A model generated the notes under the pieces. It had not been told where the DNA came from. It searched no databases and saw only the letters and a program-made list of their open reading frames with translations. DNA of 64,000 nt. Source: an uncultured Lachnospiraceae bacterium. GTDB lineage: Bacteria; Bacillota; Clostridia; Lachnospirales; Lachnospiraceae. Position 1 is the stretch's first letter; each line of letters begins with the position of its first letter. The DNA lies in assembly GCA_934339365.1 (NCBI GenBank), contig CAKRHW010000002.1:310001-374000 (forward strand). The letters run 5' to 3'. Of this stretch, positions 36,604 through 45,252 are shown piece by piece. The translations under genes were made by a program, and so were the position numbers.

Positions 36604-37632
36604 ATGGGAATGAATTTTAATAGGAAATTACCTGTACCAAAAGAAATTAAGGAAATGTATCCTTTACCGGAAAATCTTGTTGCTCTAAAGCAAAAAAGAG
36701 ACAAAGAGATTCAAGATGTTTTCACTGGTAAGTCTGATAAATTTCTACTTATTATCGGACCTTGTTCCGCTGATAATGCAGACTCAGTTTTAGACTATAC
36801 ATCACGTCTTGCTAAAATGCAGGAGAAGGTTGCAGATAAGATTATCATTATTCCTCGTATCTATACCAATAAGCCTCGTACTACAGGGCAGGGATACAAG
36901 GGTATGATTCACCAGCCAGATCCAACGAAGAAGCCAGATATGCTAGAAGGATTAATTGCTACCCGTAAGCTTCATACACGTGCCATTGCTGAAACAGGTC
37001 TTACCTGTGCGGATGAAATGCTTTATCCGGAAAATCACAGATATTTTTCAGACCTGCTCTCTTATGTTGCAATCGGCGCCCGTTCTGTAGAAGACCAGCA
37101 GCATCGTTTAACTGCAAGTGCAATTGATATTCCTGTCGGAATGAAAAACCCTACAAGCGGTGATTTATCTGTTATGCTTAATTCCATCGTTGCAGCACAA
37201 GCTTCTCATACATTTTTATATCGTGGATGGGAAGTCCAGTCAAAAGGAAATCCTCTTTCTCATGCAATTTTAAGAGGTTTTGTAAATAAACATGGACAGA
37301 ACCATAGCAATTATCACTATGAAGATTTAAGTCTCTTAAGAGAACTTTATCTGAAAAAGAATCTGGCTAATCCTGCTATTATTGTTGACGCAAATCATGC
37401 GAATTCAAACAAACAATACTTAGAACAAATTCGAATTTGTAAAGAAGTATTACATAGCTGTAAATTAAATCCTGAATTTAAAAAACTTGTAAAAGGATTT
37501 ATGATTGAAAGTTATATTGAAGACGGATGTCAGAAAATCGAAGAAGGTGTATACGGAAAATCTATTACCGATCCTTGTCTTGGATGGGAAAAGTCTGAAC
37601 GACTGATTTTAGATATTGCCGAATCTCTCTAA
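36604..37632 (+). CDS. DAHP synthase (class I), first of two tandem copies
   Basis: The 342-residue enzyme condenses phosphoenolpyruvate and erythrose 4-phosphate, the first step of the shikimate pathway. IIGPCSADNADSVLDYTSRL (about 55-74), PRIYTNKPRTTGQGYKGM, ARSVEDQQHR and GMKNPTSGDL are AroF/AroG/AroH-type signatures including PEP-binding residues, and IVDANHANSNK holds a metal ligand. AGGAG precedes the ATG at 36604. The neighbouring gene 37662-38690 has exactly the same length and very similar sequence. Which amino acid inhibits each copy cannot be read from sequence here. Confidence 0.95.
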   Translation: MGMNFNRKLPVPKEIKEMYPLPENLVALKQKRDKEIQDVFTGKSDKFLLIIGPCSADNADSVLDYTSRLAKMQEKVADKIIIIPRIYTNKPRTTGQGYKGMIHQPDPTKKPDMLEGLIATRKLHTRAIAETGLTCADEMLYPENHRYFSDLLSYVAIGARSVEDQQHRLTASAIDIPVGMKNPTSGDLSVMLNSIVAAQASHTFLYRGWEVQSKGNPLSHAILRGFVNKHGQNHSNYHYEDLSLLRELYLKKNLANPAIIVDANHANSNKQYLEQIRICKEVLHSCKLNPEFKKLVKGFMIESYIEDGCQKIEEGVYGKSITDPCLGWEKSERLILDIAESL

Positions 37633-37661
37633 TATTTAACACAGAATTAAAGGAGTTTTAT

Positions 37662-38690
37662 ATGAATTGTGAATTTTTAAGAAAACTGCCTACACCTCAG
37701 GAAATTAAAGAAATGTTTCCTCTCTCAGAGCGTGTAAGCAAGATAAAAAAACAACGTGATGCAGAAATTGCCGATGTATTTACAAGCAAATCAGACAAGT
37801 TTCTTTTAATCATTGGTCCTTGTTCTGCTGACAAACCAGAACCGGTTCTTGATTATACAAACCGCTTAGCTAAAATACAAGACAAAGTCGGAGATAAGAT
37901 TTTAATCATTCCTCGAATCTACACAAATAAGCCTCGTACTACAGGGGAAGGATATAAAGGAATGGTTCATCAACCCGATCCAACCAAAGCACCTGATATG
38001 TTAGAAGGATTGATTGCTATTCGTAAACTTCATATTGAAGCTGTTGAAGAAACGGGTCTTACCTGTGCAGATGAGATGCTTTATCCGGAAAACTATCGTT
38101 ATTTATCAGATATATTATCATATGTCGCTGTAGGTGCACGTTCCGTAGAAGACCAGCAGCATCGTTTAACTGTAAGTGGTATGGATATCCCTGCTGGTAT
38201 GAAGAATCCTACAAGTGGTGATTTATCAGTTATGATTAATTCTATCATTGCAGCTCAAAGCTCTCATACTTTCCTCTATCGCGGATGGGAAGTAACTTCC
38301 GATGGCAACCCTCTCACTCATGCTATTTTAAGAGGTGCTGTTAATAAGCATGGACAGTGTGTTCCAAATTATCATTATGAAGATTTAAATGCACTTTACA
38401 AAATGTATACAAGTAAAGATTTGAAAAACCCTGCTGTTATTGTAGACGCGAATCATTCAAATTCAAATAAAAAATTCCTGGAACAGATTCGTATCAGTAA
38501 AGAAGTACTTCATAGCCGCAGACTTTCTTCCGATCTTTCTACTTTCGTCAAAGGTTTAATGATTGAAAGCTATATTGAAGATGGCAATCAAAAGGTTGAA
38601 GAAGGTGTCTATGGAAAATCCATTACTGATCCTTGTCTAGGCTGGGAGAAAACAGAACATCTTATTAAAGATATTTATAATTTATTATAA
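37662..38690 (+). CDS. DAHP synthase (class I), second tandem copy
   Basis: A 342-residue paralogue of the upstream gene, alignable over its whole length without visible gaps: IIGPCSADKPEPVLDYTNRL, PRIYTNKPRTTGEGYKGM, ARSVEDQQHR, GMKNPTSGDL and IVDANHSNSNK are all kept, so both copies should be active. Differences cluster at the N-terminus and in the regions after residues 235 and 290. AAAGGAG lies before the ATG, 29 bases after the first copy, in the same transcript, which ends at the bidirectional terminator following. Tandem copies often differ in feedback control by Phe, Tyr or Trp; that is inference. Confidence 0.95.
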   Translation: MNCEFLRKLPTPQEIKEMFPLSERVSKIKKQRDAEIADVFTSKSDKFLLIIGPCSADKPEPVLDYTNRLAKIQDKVGDKILIIPRIYTNKPRTTGEGYKGMVHQPDPTKAPDMLEGLIAIRKLHIEAVEETGLTCADEMLYPENYRYLSDILSYVAVGARSVEDQQHRLTVSGMDIPAGMKNPTSGDLSVMINSIIAAQSSHTFLYRGWEVTSDGNPLTHAILRGAVNKHGQCVPNYHYEDLNALYKMYTSKDLKNPAVIVDANHSNSNKKFLEQIRISKEVLHSRRLSSDLSTFVKGLMIESYIEDGNQKVEEGVYGKSITDPCLGWEKTEHLIKDIYNLL

Positions 38691-38697
38691 TAAAAAA

Positions 38698-38738
38698 ACT
38701 ACTGCATTTACGAATTCACCCCTTCGTAAAGCAGTAGT
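38698..38738. terminator. Bidirectional terminator
   Basis: A 16-base stem with one bulged A (ACTACTGC and TTTACGAA parts) has T runs on both strands, serving the DAHP synthase pair and the converging spoIIM-like gene. Confidence 0.9.
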
Positions 38739-38749
38739 CTTTTTTATTT

Positions 38750-39310
38750 TTAGATCAATTTCATAAAAATTCCTTCATTTACATAAACTTCTATTATAAT
38801 TTCTAAAAAAACAAGGCATAAAAAAGAAAGGAAATTTTTAGTCTTTTCTTTTTTGCTATATAAATACTTGTTTTTTTCCAGACAACATATTTTTAAAGAA
38901 AAATAAATTAAATATAATAAAAGAAAACGATGCGGAAACGTATATAACAGAAAAGAAATACATCCTGTTATCCCTTGGCTGTAGCATAACCCCAATAACG
39001 CAACTGTCAAAAAAAAGCCTTCATATAGCATCAACAAGATATGAATCATTATTTTCCATTTAAAGGAATGACTAAGCCACAAAAGAAGAAATTCTTTTCC
39101 TCTTTTCTTTAAAGTCTCACATAAGATATAAGAGGATGATATACTTGTCCTGTTTAACTGCTCTTGAAAAACATCAAATATTCCAGCCAGTTTGATACAG
39201 TTATCTTTAAAATACAACGTTCCAAATAAAACTCCAATGAATATTCCTATTCCATATACCAAGATAATAATTTTTTTATACGATAAAATATGATTTTTTT
39301 CTATTTTCAT
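38750..39310 (-). CDS. SpoIIM-like sporulation membrane protein
   Basis: The 186-residue protein has about five predicted helices, with an N-terminal one at residues 12-32 (IIILVYGIGIFIGVLFGTLY) and two Lys/His-containing loops. Topology and size resemble stage II sporulation protein M, a component of the septal peptidoglycan-degrading complex in engulfment. Sequence similarity is weak by eye; support comes mainly from position after a nudF-like gene, which is also the order in Bacillus subtilis (nudF then spoIIM). It is separated from nudF by a terminator, consistent with separate sporulation control. An unrelated small membrane protein remains possible. Confidence 0.5.
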   Translation of the reverse strand: MKIEKNHILSYKKIIILVYGIGIFIGVLFGTLYFKDNCIKLAGIFDVFQEQLNRTSISSSYILCETLKKRGKEFLLLWLSHSFKWKIMIHILLMLYEGFFLTVALLGLCYSQGITGCISFLLYTFPHRFLLLYLIYFSLKICCLEKNKYLYSKKEKTKNFLSFLCLVFLEIIIEVYVNEGIFMKLI

Positions 39311-39368
39311 TTTTCACACTCTGTTTTTTTCTTTACAATATATGTATCTGATACTTTTTATATAACCA

Positions 39369-39404
39369 AAAACAGATGTTCCTCTATACCAAACATCTGT
39401 TTTT
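39369..39404 (-). terminator. Terminator after the nudF-like gene
   Basis: A perfect 13-base stem (AAAAACAGATGTT arm) with a 10-base loop lies just after the stop and ends in five T on the minus strand; the symmetric arms also give a T run on the other strand. Confidence 0.85.
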
Positions 39405-39419
39405 ACAAGTTAAATTCTG

Positions 39420-39959
39420 TTATTTATTTAATACTTCCTGTACATAGTACGCATATAACGCAGAAATTGTTTTTGAATCCTGAATTTCATCTTTTTTTAT
39501 TTTTTCTAATAATTCTTCTATCGTATATTCTTCTACTTCTACAAATTCATCTGGATCTAAATGTTGTACTGATTTTTGCAATTGACTGGCAACAAAAATA
39601 TCAATTCTCTCATTACAAAATGCAACTGTAGTCCGAACAGAAATTAAAAAATGAATCTCTTTTGCTTTATAACCCGTTTCTTCTTCTAATTCTCTTGCCG
39701 CACATGTTGCAAAAGTCTCCTGGGTACCATTTAATCCTCCTGCCGGTATCTCTAATGTATATCGGTCTAGTGCATTTCTCCACTGTCTGACCATCAAAAT
39801 TTTTCCATCTTCTTTTACAGGAATAACAGCTGCCGCTCCCTTATGTTTTATAAAATCCCATTCTGCAACAGTTCCATTAGGAGTTTTTACATAGTCCGTA
39901 TATAAGTCAATAATATGTCCTTTTTTTGACAATACTCTTTTTTGACGTTCAAATTCCAT
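39420..39959 (-). CDS. nudF: Nudix hydrolase, ADP-ribose pyrophosphatase type
   Basis: The 179-residue enzyme carries the Nudix box GGLNGTQETFATCAARELEE continuing ETGY at about residues 74-97, and a domain-swapped N-terminus (DLYTDYVKTPNGTVAEWDFI) typical of ADP-ribose pyrophosphatases. It would hydrolyse ADP-ribose to AMP and ribose 5-phosphate. The gene lies 27 bases after proC and before the spoIIM-like gene. Confidence 0.9.
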   Translation of the reverse strand: MEFERQKRVLSKKGHIIDLYTDYVKTPNGTVAEWDFIKHKGAAAVIPVKEDGKILMVRQWRNALDRYTLEIPAGGLNGTQETFATCAARELEEETGYKAKEIHFLISVRTTVAFCNERIDIFVASQLQKSVQHLDPDEFVEVEEYTIEELLEKIKKDEIQDSKTISALYAYYVQEVLNK

Positions 39960-39986
39960 TTATTTCTTCTTCCTTTTTTCACTTTA

Positions 39987-40784
39987 TTATTTAATATTTT
40001 CAGACTTTTCATAACATGCATCTGTAGCTTTAATAATTGCATTACGGAATCCATTCTCTTCTAAAGCTGCAACACCTGCAATTGTTGTTCCACCTGGTGA
40101 ACAAACCATATCCTTTAATACACCTGGATGCAATTTTGTTTCTAATACCATTTTTGCTGAGCCTAAAACTGTCTGTGCAACAAATTCATAAGCATCTTTT
40201 CTTGGCATCCCATATTTTACCGCACTATCCGCAAGTGCTTCAATAAACATATAAACATACGCTGGAGAACTACCACTTGCACAGGTAATTGTACTCATCA
40301 TTTTTTCTGAAACTACTTTCATTTTTCCGATAGAAGCAAAAATTTTCTTTATATCATCTTTCTCTTCTACCTTTAATTCTTCTTCATTATAACATACACC
40401 TGTCATGCCTTCTCCTAATAATGCAGGTGTATTTGGCATTGCTCTTACAATTCGAATTTCACGTCCTAATGCTTTATGCAGATCTTCTGTTGTAATTCCG
40501 GCAACAATCGAAATGACAATATTGTCTTCTTTAACAATATTGGCAATATTTTTTAAGACACTATCTAAAAATTGTGGTTTAACAGCCAACACAATATACT
40601 TTGCATTATTTGCACATTCTGCGTTTGACAAGACATATTCCACACCTGTCTCTTCATGAACTTTTTTCATACGTTCTTCATTCACATCTGTATAAATGAT
40701 TTCTTCTTTATCAAATATGTGTAACACACCCTTAAGCATTGCATGTCCCATATTTCCCATTCCAATAAAACCAATTTTTGCCAT
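39987..40784 (-). CDS. proC: Pyrroline-5-carboxylate reductase
   Basis: The 265-residue enzyme catalyses the last step of proline synthesis with NAD(P)H. The Rossmann motif GFIGMGNMGHAMLKG is at residues 4-18, VRAMPNTPALLGEGMTGV follows near 115, and the C-terminal signature VCSPGGTTIAGVAALEENGF near 228 identifies ProC. Full length. It is followed closely by the nudF-like gene. Confidence 0.96.
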   Translation of the reverse strand: MAKIGFIGMGNMGHAMLKGVLHIFDKEEIIYTDVNEERMKKVHEETGVEYVLSNAECANNAKYIVLAVKPQFLDSVLKNIANIVKEDNIVISIVAGITTEDLHKALGREIRIVRAMPNTPALLGEGMTGVCYNEEELKVEEKDDIKKIFASIGKMKVVSEKMMSTITCASGSSPAYVYMFIEALADSAVKYGMPRKDAYEFVAQTVLGSAKMVLETKLHPGVLKDMVCSPGGTTIAGVAALEENGFRNAIIKATDACYEKSENIK

Positions 40785-40864
40785 CGTATTCTCCTCTTTT
40801 CTATTTCTTTTATATGTAACTATATCATATCATTTTTTATGCATTTACTATCATAGCATAAAAA

Positions 40865-40902
40865 AAGTTGTTACACAACATTATATTGTTATGTAACAAC
40901 TT
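40865..40902 (-). terminator. Terminator of rny
   Basis: An 11-base stem (AAGTTGTTACA arm) followed on the minus strand by seven T, 32 bases after the rny stop. Confidence 0.9.
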
Positions 40903-40933
40903 CCTTTCATTGAATCAATCATTACGTTGTCAA

Positions 40934-42490
40934 TTATTTTGCATAATCTGTAACTCTTGACTCTCTAATCACATTAACCTTGATTTGTCCCGGATATTCA
41001 AGTTCTGATTCAATCTGTCGTGAAATATCTCTCGCTAACAGAACCATATCTGCATCAGAAACCTGCTCTGGAACAACCATAACACGAATCTCTCTACCCG
41101 CTTGAATAGCAAATGACTTTTCAACACCTTTAAATGCGTCTGCAATGTCTTCGAGTTGTTTCAATCTGTTTGTATATGTCTCTAAAGTTTCTCTTCTTGC
41201 ACCAGGTCTTGCTGCAGAAATTGTATCTGCTGCTTGTACAATACATGCAATAAGTGTCTGAGGTTCCACATCACCATGATGTGCCTCAACTGCATTGATG
41301 ACAGTTGGTGACTCTTTATATTTTTTACATAAATCAACACCAATCTGAATATGCGAGCCTTCCATCTCATGATCAATAGACTTACCTATATCATGTAACA
41401 ATCCTGCACGCTTTGCTAATCTCACATCAAGTCCTAATTCACCTGCTAAAAGTCCGGACAATTGAGCAACCTCAATAGAATGTTTTAAAGCATTCTGACC
41501 ATAACTTGTTCTGTAACGCATCTTTCCTAATAAACGAATTAGTTCCGGATGAATTCCATGAACACCAACTTCTAAAGCTGCGGCCTCTCCTTCTTCTCTA
41601 ATTAAAGTTTCAACTTCTTTTTTTGCTTTTTCAACCATCTCTTCAATTCTAGCTGGATGAATTCTTCCATCTACAATGAGTTTTTCAAGTGCAATCCTTG
41701 CAACTTCTCTTCTGACTGGATCAAAAGCTGACAAAATAACAGCTTCCGGAGTATCATCAATAATCAAATCTACTCCTGTCAAAGTCTCAAGAGTTCTGAT
41801 ATTTCTTCCCTCTCTACCAATGATTCTTCCTTTCATCTCATCATTAGGCAATTGAACCACTGAAATCGTTGTCTCAGCAACATGATCTGCGGCACACTTC
41901 TGAATTGCTGTAACTACATATTCTCGTGCACGCTTATCAGCTTCTTCCTTTGCCCTCATTTCTGATTCTTTAATTAATTTTGCAGTGTCATGCTTCACTT
42001 CTTCTTCAACAGTTTGTAATAAAAACTCTTTTGCCTGTTCGGAGGTTAAACCTGAGATTCTTTCTAATTCCTGCACTCGTTGATCGTTTAGCTTAGATAC
42101 TTCTTCCCGAACTTTATTCAGTTCCTCTTCCTTAGCATAAAGAGAATGTTCTTTTTTCTCAACTAATTCCGTCTTCCTGTCTAAAGTCTCTTCCTTCGCT
42201 AAAACTCTCTTCTCATAACGCTGAAGTTCATTCCTGCGCTCTCTTGTCTCCTTTTCAAGTTCATTCTTAGACTTAAGATTTTCTTCTTTGGCCTCTAAGA
42301 GAGCTTCTCGTTTCTTGGTCTCTGCAACATTCATGGCCTCATCAATGATTTCTCTTGCCTTTGATTCAGCACTTCCAATCTTTGCTTCATAAACTTTTTG
42401 GCGATACTGATTTGCAATCAACCAAGTGATCGGTGCAACAATGATAAGCGTTACAAAAATCGCAACTAAATATCCTATTACATCTCCCAC
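40934..42490 (-). CDS. rny: Ribonuclease Y
   Basis: The 518-residue membrane-anchored endoribonuclease starts mRNA decay in Gram-positives. It has an N-terminal helix (residues 6-24), a long coiled coil to about 195, a KH domain with PNDEMKGRIIGREGRNIRTL, and an HD domain with LLHDIGKSIDHEMEGSH. The start is a GTG at 42488-42490, seven bases after AGGAGG. Length and order match RNase Y exactly. Confidence 0.97.
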   Translation of the reverse strand: MGDVIGYLVAIFVTLIIVAPITWLIANQYRQKVYEAKIGSAESKAREIIDEAMNVAETKKREALLEAKEENLKSKNELEKETRERRNELQRYEKRVLAKEETLDRKTELVEKKEHSLYAKEEELNKVREEVSKLNDQRVQELERISGLTSEQAKEFLLQTVEEEVKHDTAKLIKESEMRAKEEADKRAREYVVTAIQKCAADHVAETTISVVQLPNDEMKGRIIGREGRNIRTLETLTGVDLIIDDTPEAVILSAFDPVRREVARIALEKLIVDGRIHPARIEEMVEKAKKEVETLIREEGEAAALEVGVHGIHPELIRLLGKMRYRTSYGQNALKHSIEVAQLSGLLAGELGLDVRLAKRAGLLHDIGKSIDHEMEGSHIQIGVDLCKKYKESPTVINAVEAHHGDVEPQTLIACIVQAADTISAARPGARRETLETYTNRLKQLEDIADAFKGVEKSFAIQAGREIRVMVVPEQVSDADMVLLARDISRQIESELEYPGQIKVNVIRESRVTDYAK

Positions 42491-42539
42491 AGGAGCACCT
42501 CCTTATTCAGTTTTCATTGTATAAAACTACAACACTACA

Positions 42540-42568
42540 ATATTAATACTTTTTGCACACTATGTCAA
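42540..42568 (-). promoter_or_regulatory. Sigma-A-type promoter of rny
   Basis: On the minus strand a consensus TTGACA and TAATAT are 17 bases apart, about 50 bases upstream of the GTG start. Confidence 0.75.
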
Positions 42569-42629
42569 GTAAATGTGGATAATTGGTTTATAATATCCCC
42601 ATTAATTAGCAAAAATCACAAAAGGTACC

Positions 42630-43253
42630 TCAAATTTCAGCTTCATATTCCTGTTTTTTTTGATATTTTTCTACTACCTCTTTTACCATAGAATAGGAAA
42701 AACCTTTGTATAAAAGATGTTGTATCAGTTTATTTCTCTCTTCATAAGAAACTATTGGACGATTTTTTTGCTTTTTTTCAATAATTCTTAAAATTAATTC
42801 TTCTTCGTGATTATCCTGTTTCTCCACAATAGAATCTAGAAGCTCTTTCGAAACTCCTTTTTGAAGAAGTTTTTCCTTCATCACACGAATACTATATTTC
42901 TTTTCTTTAAAAGATATATACTGTTGTATGTATCGTTCATCATCTACAAACTTATATTCCTTTAAAAAATCAATTACTTTTTCGATCATATCATCCGTAT
43001 AATAATTTCGCTTAAGTTTTTTTCTAATCTCTCCTGTAGTCTGTTCCGCTTTCTGAATTAAAAATAAGGCCCTTTCCTTTGCTCTTTGATATAAAACCCT
43101 GTTTATATTTTCAAGTTCCTGTGCATTTAATTCATTTCCTTCTTTTAATCGAAAACGTTTTATCTCTCCTAAGTAAAATGCTCCTATACAGACTTCATCA
43201 ATATAAACACAACATTTCTGTTTATTTACTTTTTCAATTTTTGTAATGTACAT
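42630..43253 (-). CDS. recX: RecX family regulator of RecA
   Basis: The 207-residue protein is made of helical repeats rich in Lys and Glu; RALFLIQKAEQTTGEIRKKL and the LLQKGVSKELLDSIVE segment are typical of RecX, which binds RecA filaments and limits their activity. It begins two bases after the recA stop codon, so it is under the same SOS-type promoter. Length is in the range for Firmicutes. Confidence 0.9.
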   Translation of the reverse strand: MYITKIEKVNKQKCCVYIDEVCIGAFYLGEIKRFRLKEGNELNAQELENINRVLYQRAKERALFLIQKAEQTTGEIRKKLKRNYYTDDMIEKVIDFLKEYKFVDDERYIQQYISFKEKKYSIRVMKEKLLQKGVSKELLDSIVEKQDNHEEELILRIIEKKQKNRPIVSYEERNKLIQHLLYKGFSYSMVKEVVEKYQKKQEYEAEI

Positions 43254-43255
43254 AT

Positions 43256-44323
43256 TTATTCTTGTGTCTCTTCGTTATCAGATGGAACTGCCTTTTGTTC
43301 TTGTTCTTCTTTTTCTGATTCTGATTCTTCTCCAAAACCATAATTTGCTCTGACAGCATCTTCGATCTCTTGCATTACATCCGGATTCTCTTTTAAATAT
43401 GTTTTAGCATTTTCTCTACCCTGTCCAATCTTAGTATCCTTATAGGCATACCAGGAACCACTCTTATTCACAATTCCAGTCTTTGCAGCTAAATCTAAAA
43501 CATCACCTTCCTTTGAAATTCCTTCTCCGAACATAATATCAAATTCTGCTTCTTTAAATGGTGGTGCTACTTTATTCTTAATTACTTTAACTCTTGCCCT
43601 GTTTCCAACTACTTCTCCACTGCTTTTTAACGTCTCAATACGTCTTACATCCATACGCACTGATGCGTAAAACTTCAATGATACTCCACCTGTAGTAGTC
43701 TCTGGATTTCCAAACATCACTCCGATTTTCTGTCTTAACTGGTTAATAAATACAATACTGCAATTTGACTTCTTAACTATAGGTGTCAGTTTTCTTAATG
43801 CCTGTGACATTAATCTGGCTTGTAATCCCATATGGGAATCACCCATCTCTCCATCAATTTCTGCTTTCGGAACTAATGCTGCAACTGAGTCAACAATGAT
43901 AATGTCTACAGCACCTGAACGTACCATTGTCTCTGTAATTTCCAATGCCTGTTCTCCATAATCCGGTTGTGAAATATACAAATTGTCAATATCCACACCA
44001 ATTGCATTCGCATAAACTGGATCTAGTGCATGTTCTGCATCGATAAATCCTGCAATTCCACCTCTCTTTTGCACTTCTGCAATCATATGCAATGCAACAG
44101 TTGTCTTACCACTCGATTCAGGTCCATATATCTCAATAATTCGTCCTTTTGGGATTCCTCCGATTCCTAACGCAAGATCTAAGCTTAAAGAACCGGTTGG
44201 AATTGCCTCTATATTCATGTTGGCTCCTGAATCTCCTAATTTCATAACGGAGCCCTTTCCATAGTCTTTTTCAATCTGTGCAATTGCTGCATCTAATGCC
44301 TTGATTTTATCATTCTTATCCAT
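43256..44323 (-). CDS. recA: RecA recombinase
   Basis: The 355-residue protein performs homologous strand exchange and triggers LexA cleavage. The Walker A motif GPESSGKTTVALHM is near residue 67, IIVDSVAALVPKAEIDGEMG and NQLRQKIGVMFGNPETTTGG are the Walker B and L2 loop regions, and an acidic tail ends the protein. The open frame extends 37 codons upstream, but these would run through the promoter and SOS operator; GGAGG lies before the ATG at 44321-44323. recX follows after two bases. Confidence 0.98.
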   Translation of the reverse strand: MDKNDKIKALDAAIAQIEKDYGKGSVMKLGDSGANMNIEAIPTGSLSLDLALGIGGIPKGRIIEIYGPESSGKTTVALHMIAEVQKRGGIAGFIDAEHALDPVYANAIGVDIDNLYISQPDYGEQALEITETMVRSGAVDIIIVDSVAALVPKAEIDGEMGDSHMGLQARLMSQALRKLTPIVKKSNCSIVFINQLRQKIGVMFGNPETTTGGVSLKFYASVRMDVRRIETLKSSGEVVGNRARVKVIKNKVAPPFKEAEFDIMFGEGISKEGDVLDLAAKTGIVNKSGSWYAYKDTKIGQGRENAKTYLKENPDVMQEIEDAVRANYGFGEESESEKEEQEQKAVPSDNEETQE

Positions 44324-44386
44324 TTTTATCCTCCATTCTATTCTATTTATTCTGTACGAGTCTGCACTCATCTTTTTCTTCCTTTT

Positions 44387-44400
44387 CGAACAGTTGTTCG
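44387..44400 (-). promoter_or_regulatory. LexA (SOS) box of recA
   Basis: CGAACAGTTGTTCG matches the Gram-positive LexA consensus CGAAC-N4-GTTCG with perfect symmetry in both half-sites. It lies five bases downstream of the -10, over the expected transcription start, where LexA would block initiation. Confidence 0.93.
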
Positions 44401-44405
44401 TTATT

Positions 44406-44434
44406 ATAATATTATATATCCTCCCCCTTGTCAA
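44406..44434 (-). promoter_or_regulatory. Promoter of recA-recX
   Basis: On the minus strand TTGACA and TATTAT are 17 bases apart, immediately before the LexA box; the leader to the recA start is about 75 bases. Confidence 0.85.
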
Positions 44435-44575
44435 CCATTATTTCCTTCCATTCTACTTTCGCGACACTTTTATACTATATCACAAATTGTTTTATATTTC
44501 AATATGTTGTGTAACTTTTTGTATATATATTTGATTCATAAAAAATTTGATTCGGTATAGAAACATAAACAAAAA

Positions 44576-44602
44576 ACTCTATCATTCTATAAATGATAGA
44601 GT
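44576..44602 (-). terminator. Terminator of the tRNA-Leu gene
   Basis: An 11-base stem (ACTCTATCATT arm) with a short loop, followed by six T on the minus strand, nine bases after the tRNA 3' end. Confidence 0.9.
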
Positions 44603-44610
44603 CAAAATCA

Positions 44611-44694
44611 TGCGGGAAAAGGGACTTGAACCCTCACGTCGTTGCCAACACTAGATCCTTAGTCTAGCCTGTCTGCCAATTCCAGCATTCCCGC
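44611..44694 (-). tRNA. tRNA-Leu (anticodon AAG)
   Basis: An 84-base class II tRNA folds on the minus strand: acceptor GCGGGAA pairs with TTCCCGC with discriminator A, the anticodon stem CTAGA/TCTAG encloses loop CTAAGGA giving anticodon AAG with G37, a long variable arm (TGTTGGCAACGACG) and a T arm AGGGTTCAAGTCCCT. The long variable arm and A73 fit leucine. CCA is not encoded. The anticodon reads CUU directly; A34 is uncommon outside tRNA-Arg in bacteria. It is a single-gene unit with its own promoter and terminator. Confidence 0.95.
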
Positions 44695-44723
44695 ATCTGA
44701 TATAAAATTTATCAACAAAAAAT

Positions 44724-44751
44724 ATTATACTCTTTTTTTTGAAAATGTCAA
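44724..44751 (-). promoter_or_regulatory. Consensus promoter of tRNA-Leu
   Basis: On the minus strand TTGACA and TATAAT are 16 bases apart, about 30 bases upstream of the mature tRNA. Confidence 0.9.
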
Positions 44752-44822
44752 GACTTTTTTTATCTTTTTTAATCTTTTTCTTTTCTGTATCACAACTTAA
44801 TTCTTCTGGCATTTCCAAACAC

Positions 44823-44863
44823 AAAAAGACTTTCAAAAGTCCTAAACTTTTAAAAGTCTTTTT
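44823..44863 (-). terminator. Terminator of infC-rpmI-rplT
   Basis: A long AT-rich stem (AAAAAGACTTTTAAAAGT arm on the minus strand, one mismatch) with a 5-base loop ends in TTTTT, shortly after the rplT stop. Confidence 0.85.
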
Positions 44864-44873
44864 ATACCATATA

Positions 44874-45230
44874 TTATGCTAAATTTGCCTTTGCAATTTC
44901 AGCTAACTTTGCAAAACCTGTTGCATCATTTACAGCCATTTCAGCAAGCATCTTTCTATTCATCTCAATTCCTGCTTTCTTAAGACCAAACATAAATCTG
45001 CTGTATGATAATCCATTTATTCTTGCTGCTGCATTAATACGTGCAATCCAAAGCTGTCTAAACTGACGTTTTTTCTGCTTTCTACCTGCATAAGCACTTG
45101 TTAAAGCTCTCATAACTGATTGCTTTGCAACTCTATATTGTTTTGATCTGGCTCCTCTGTAACCTTTTGCCAGCTTCAAAGTTCTGTTATGTTTCTTCTT
45201 GGCATTTAAGCCACCTTTAATTCTTGCCAT
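44874..45230 (-). CDS. rplT: Ribosomal protein L20
   Basis: The 118-residue, very basic protein begins MARIKGGLNAKKKHNRTLKL and contains RGARSKQYRVAKQSVMRALT, the L20 signature. It binds 23S rRNA early in assembly and in Firmicutes represses its own operon through the leader upstream of infC. Last gene of the infC-rpmI-rplT operon, 22 bases after rpmI. Confidence 0.98.
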   Translation of the reverse strand: MARIKGGLNAKKKHNRTLKLAKGYRGARSKQYRVAKQSVMRALTSAYAGRKQKKRQFRQLWIARINAAARINGLSYSRFMFGLKKAGIEMNRKMLAEMAVNDATGFAKLAEIAKANLA

Positions 45231-45252
45231 TTTTAGCGCCTCCTAATTCAAT

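Noticed and set aside
44324..44434. N-terminal extension of recA
   Set aside because: It would translate the promoter and LexA operator; the ribosome-binding site and family alignment support the start at 44323.
44651..44836. 61-codon minus-strand frame upstream of and into the tRNA
   Set aside because: It runs across the tRNA promoter and half of the tRNA-Leu gene; not a protein gene.
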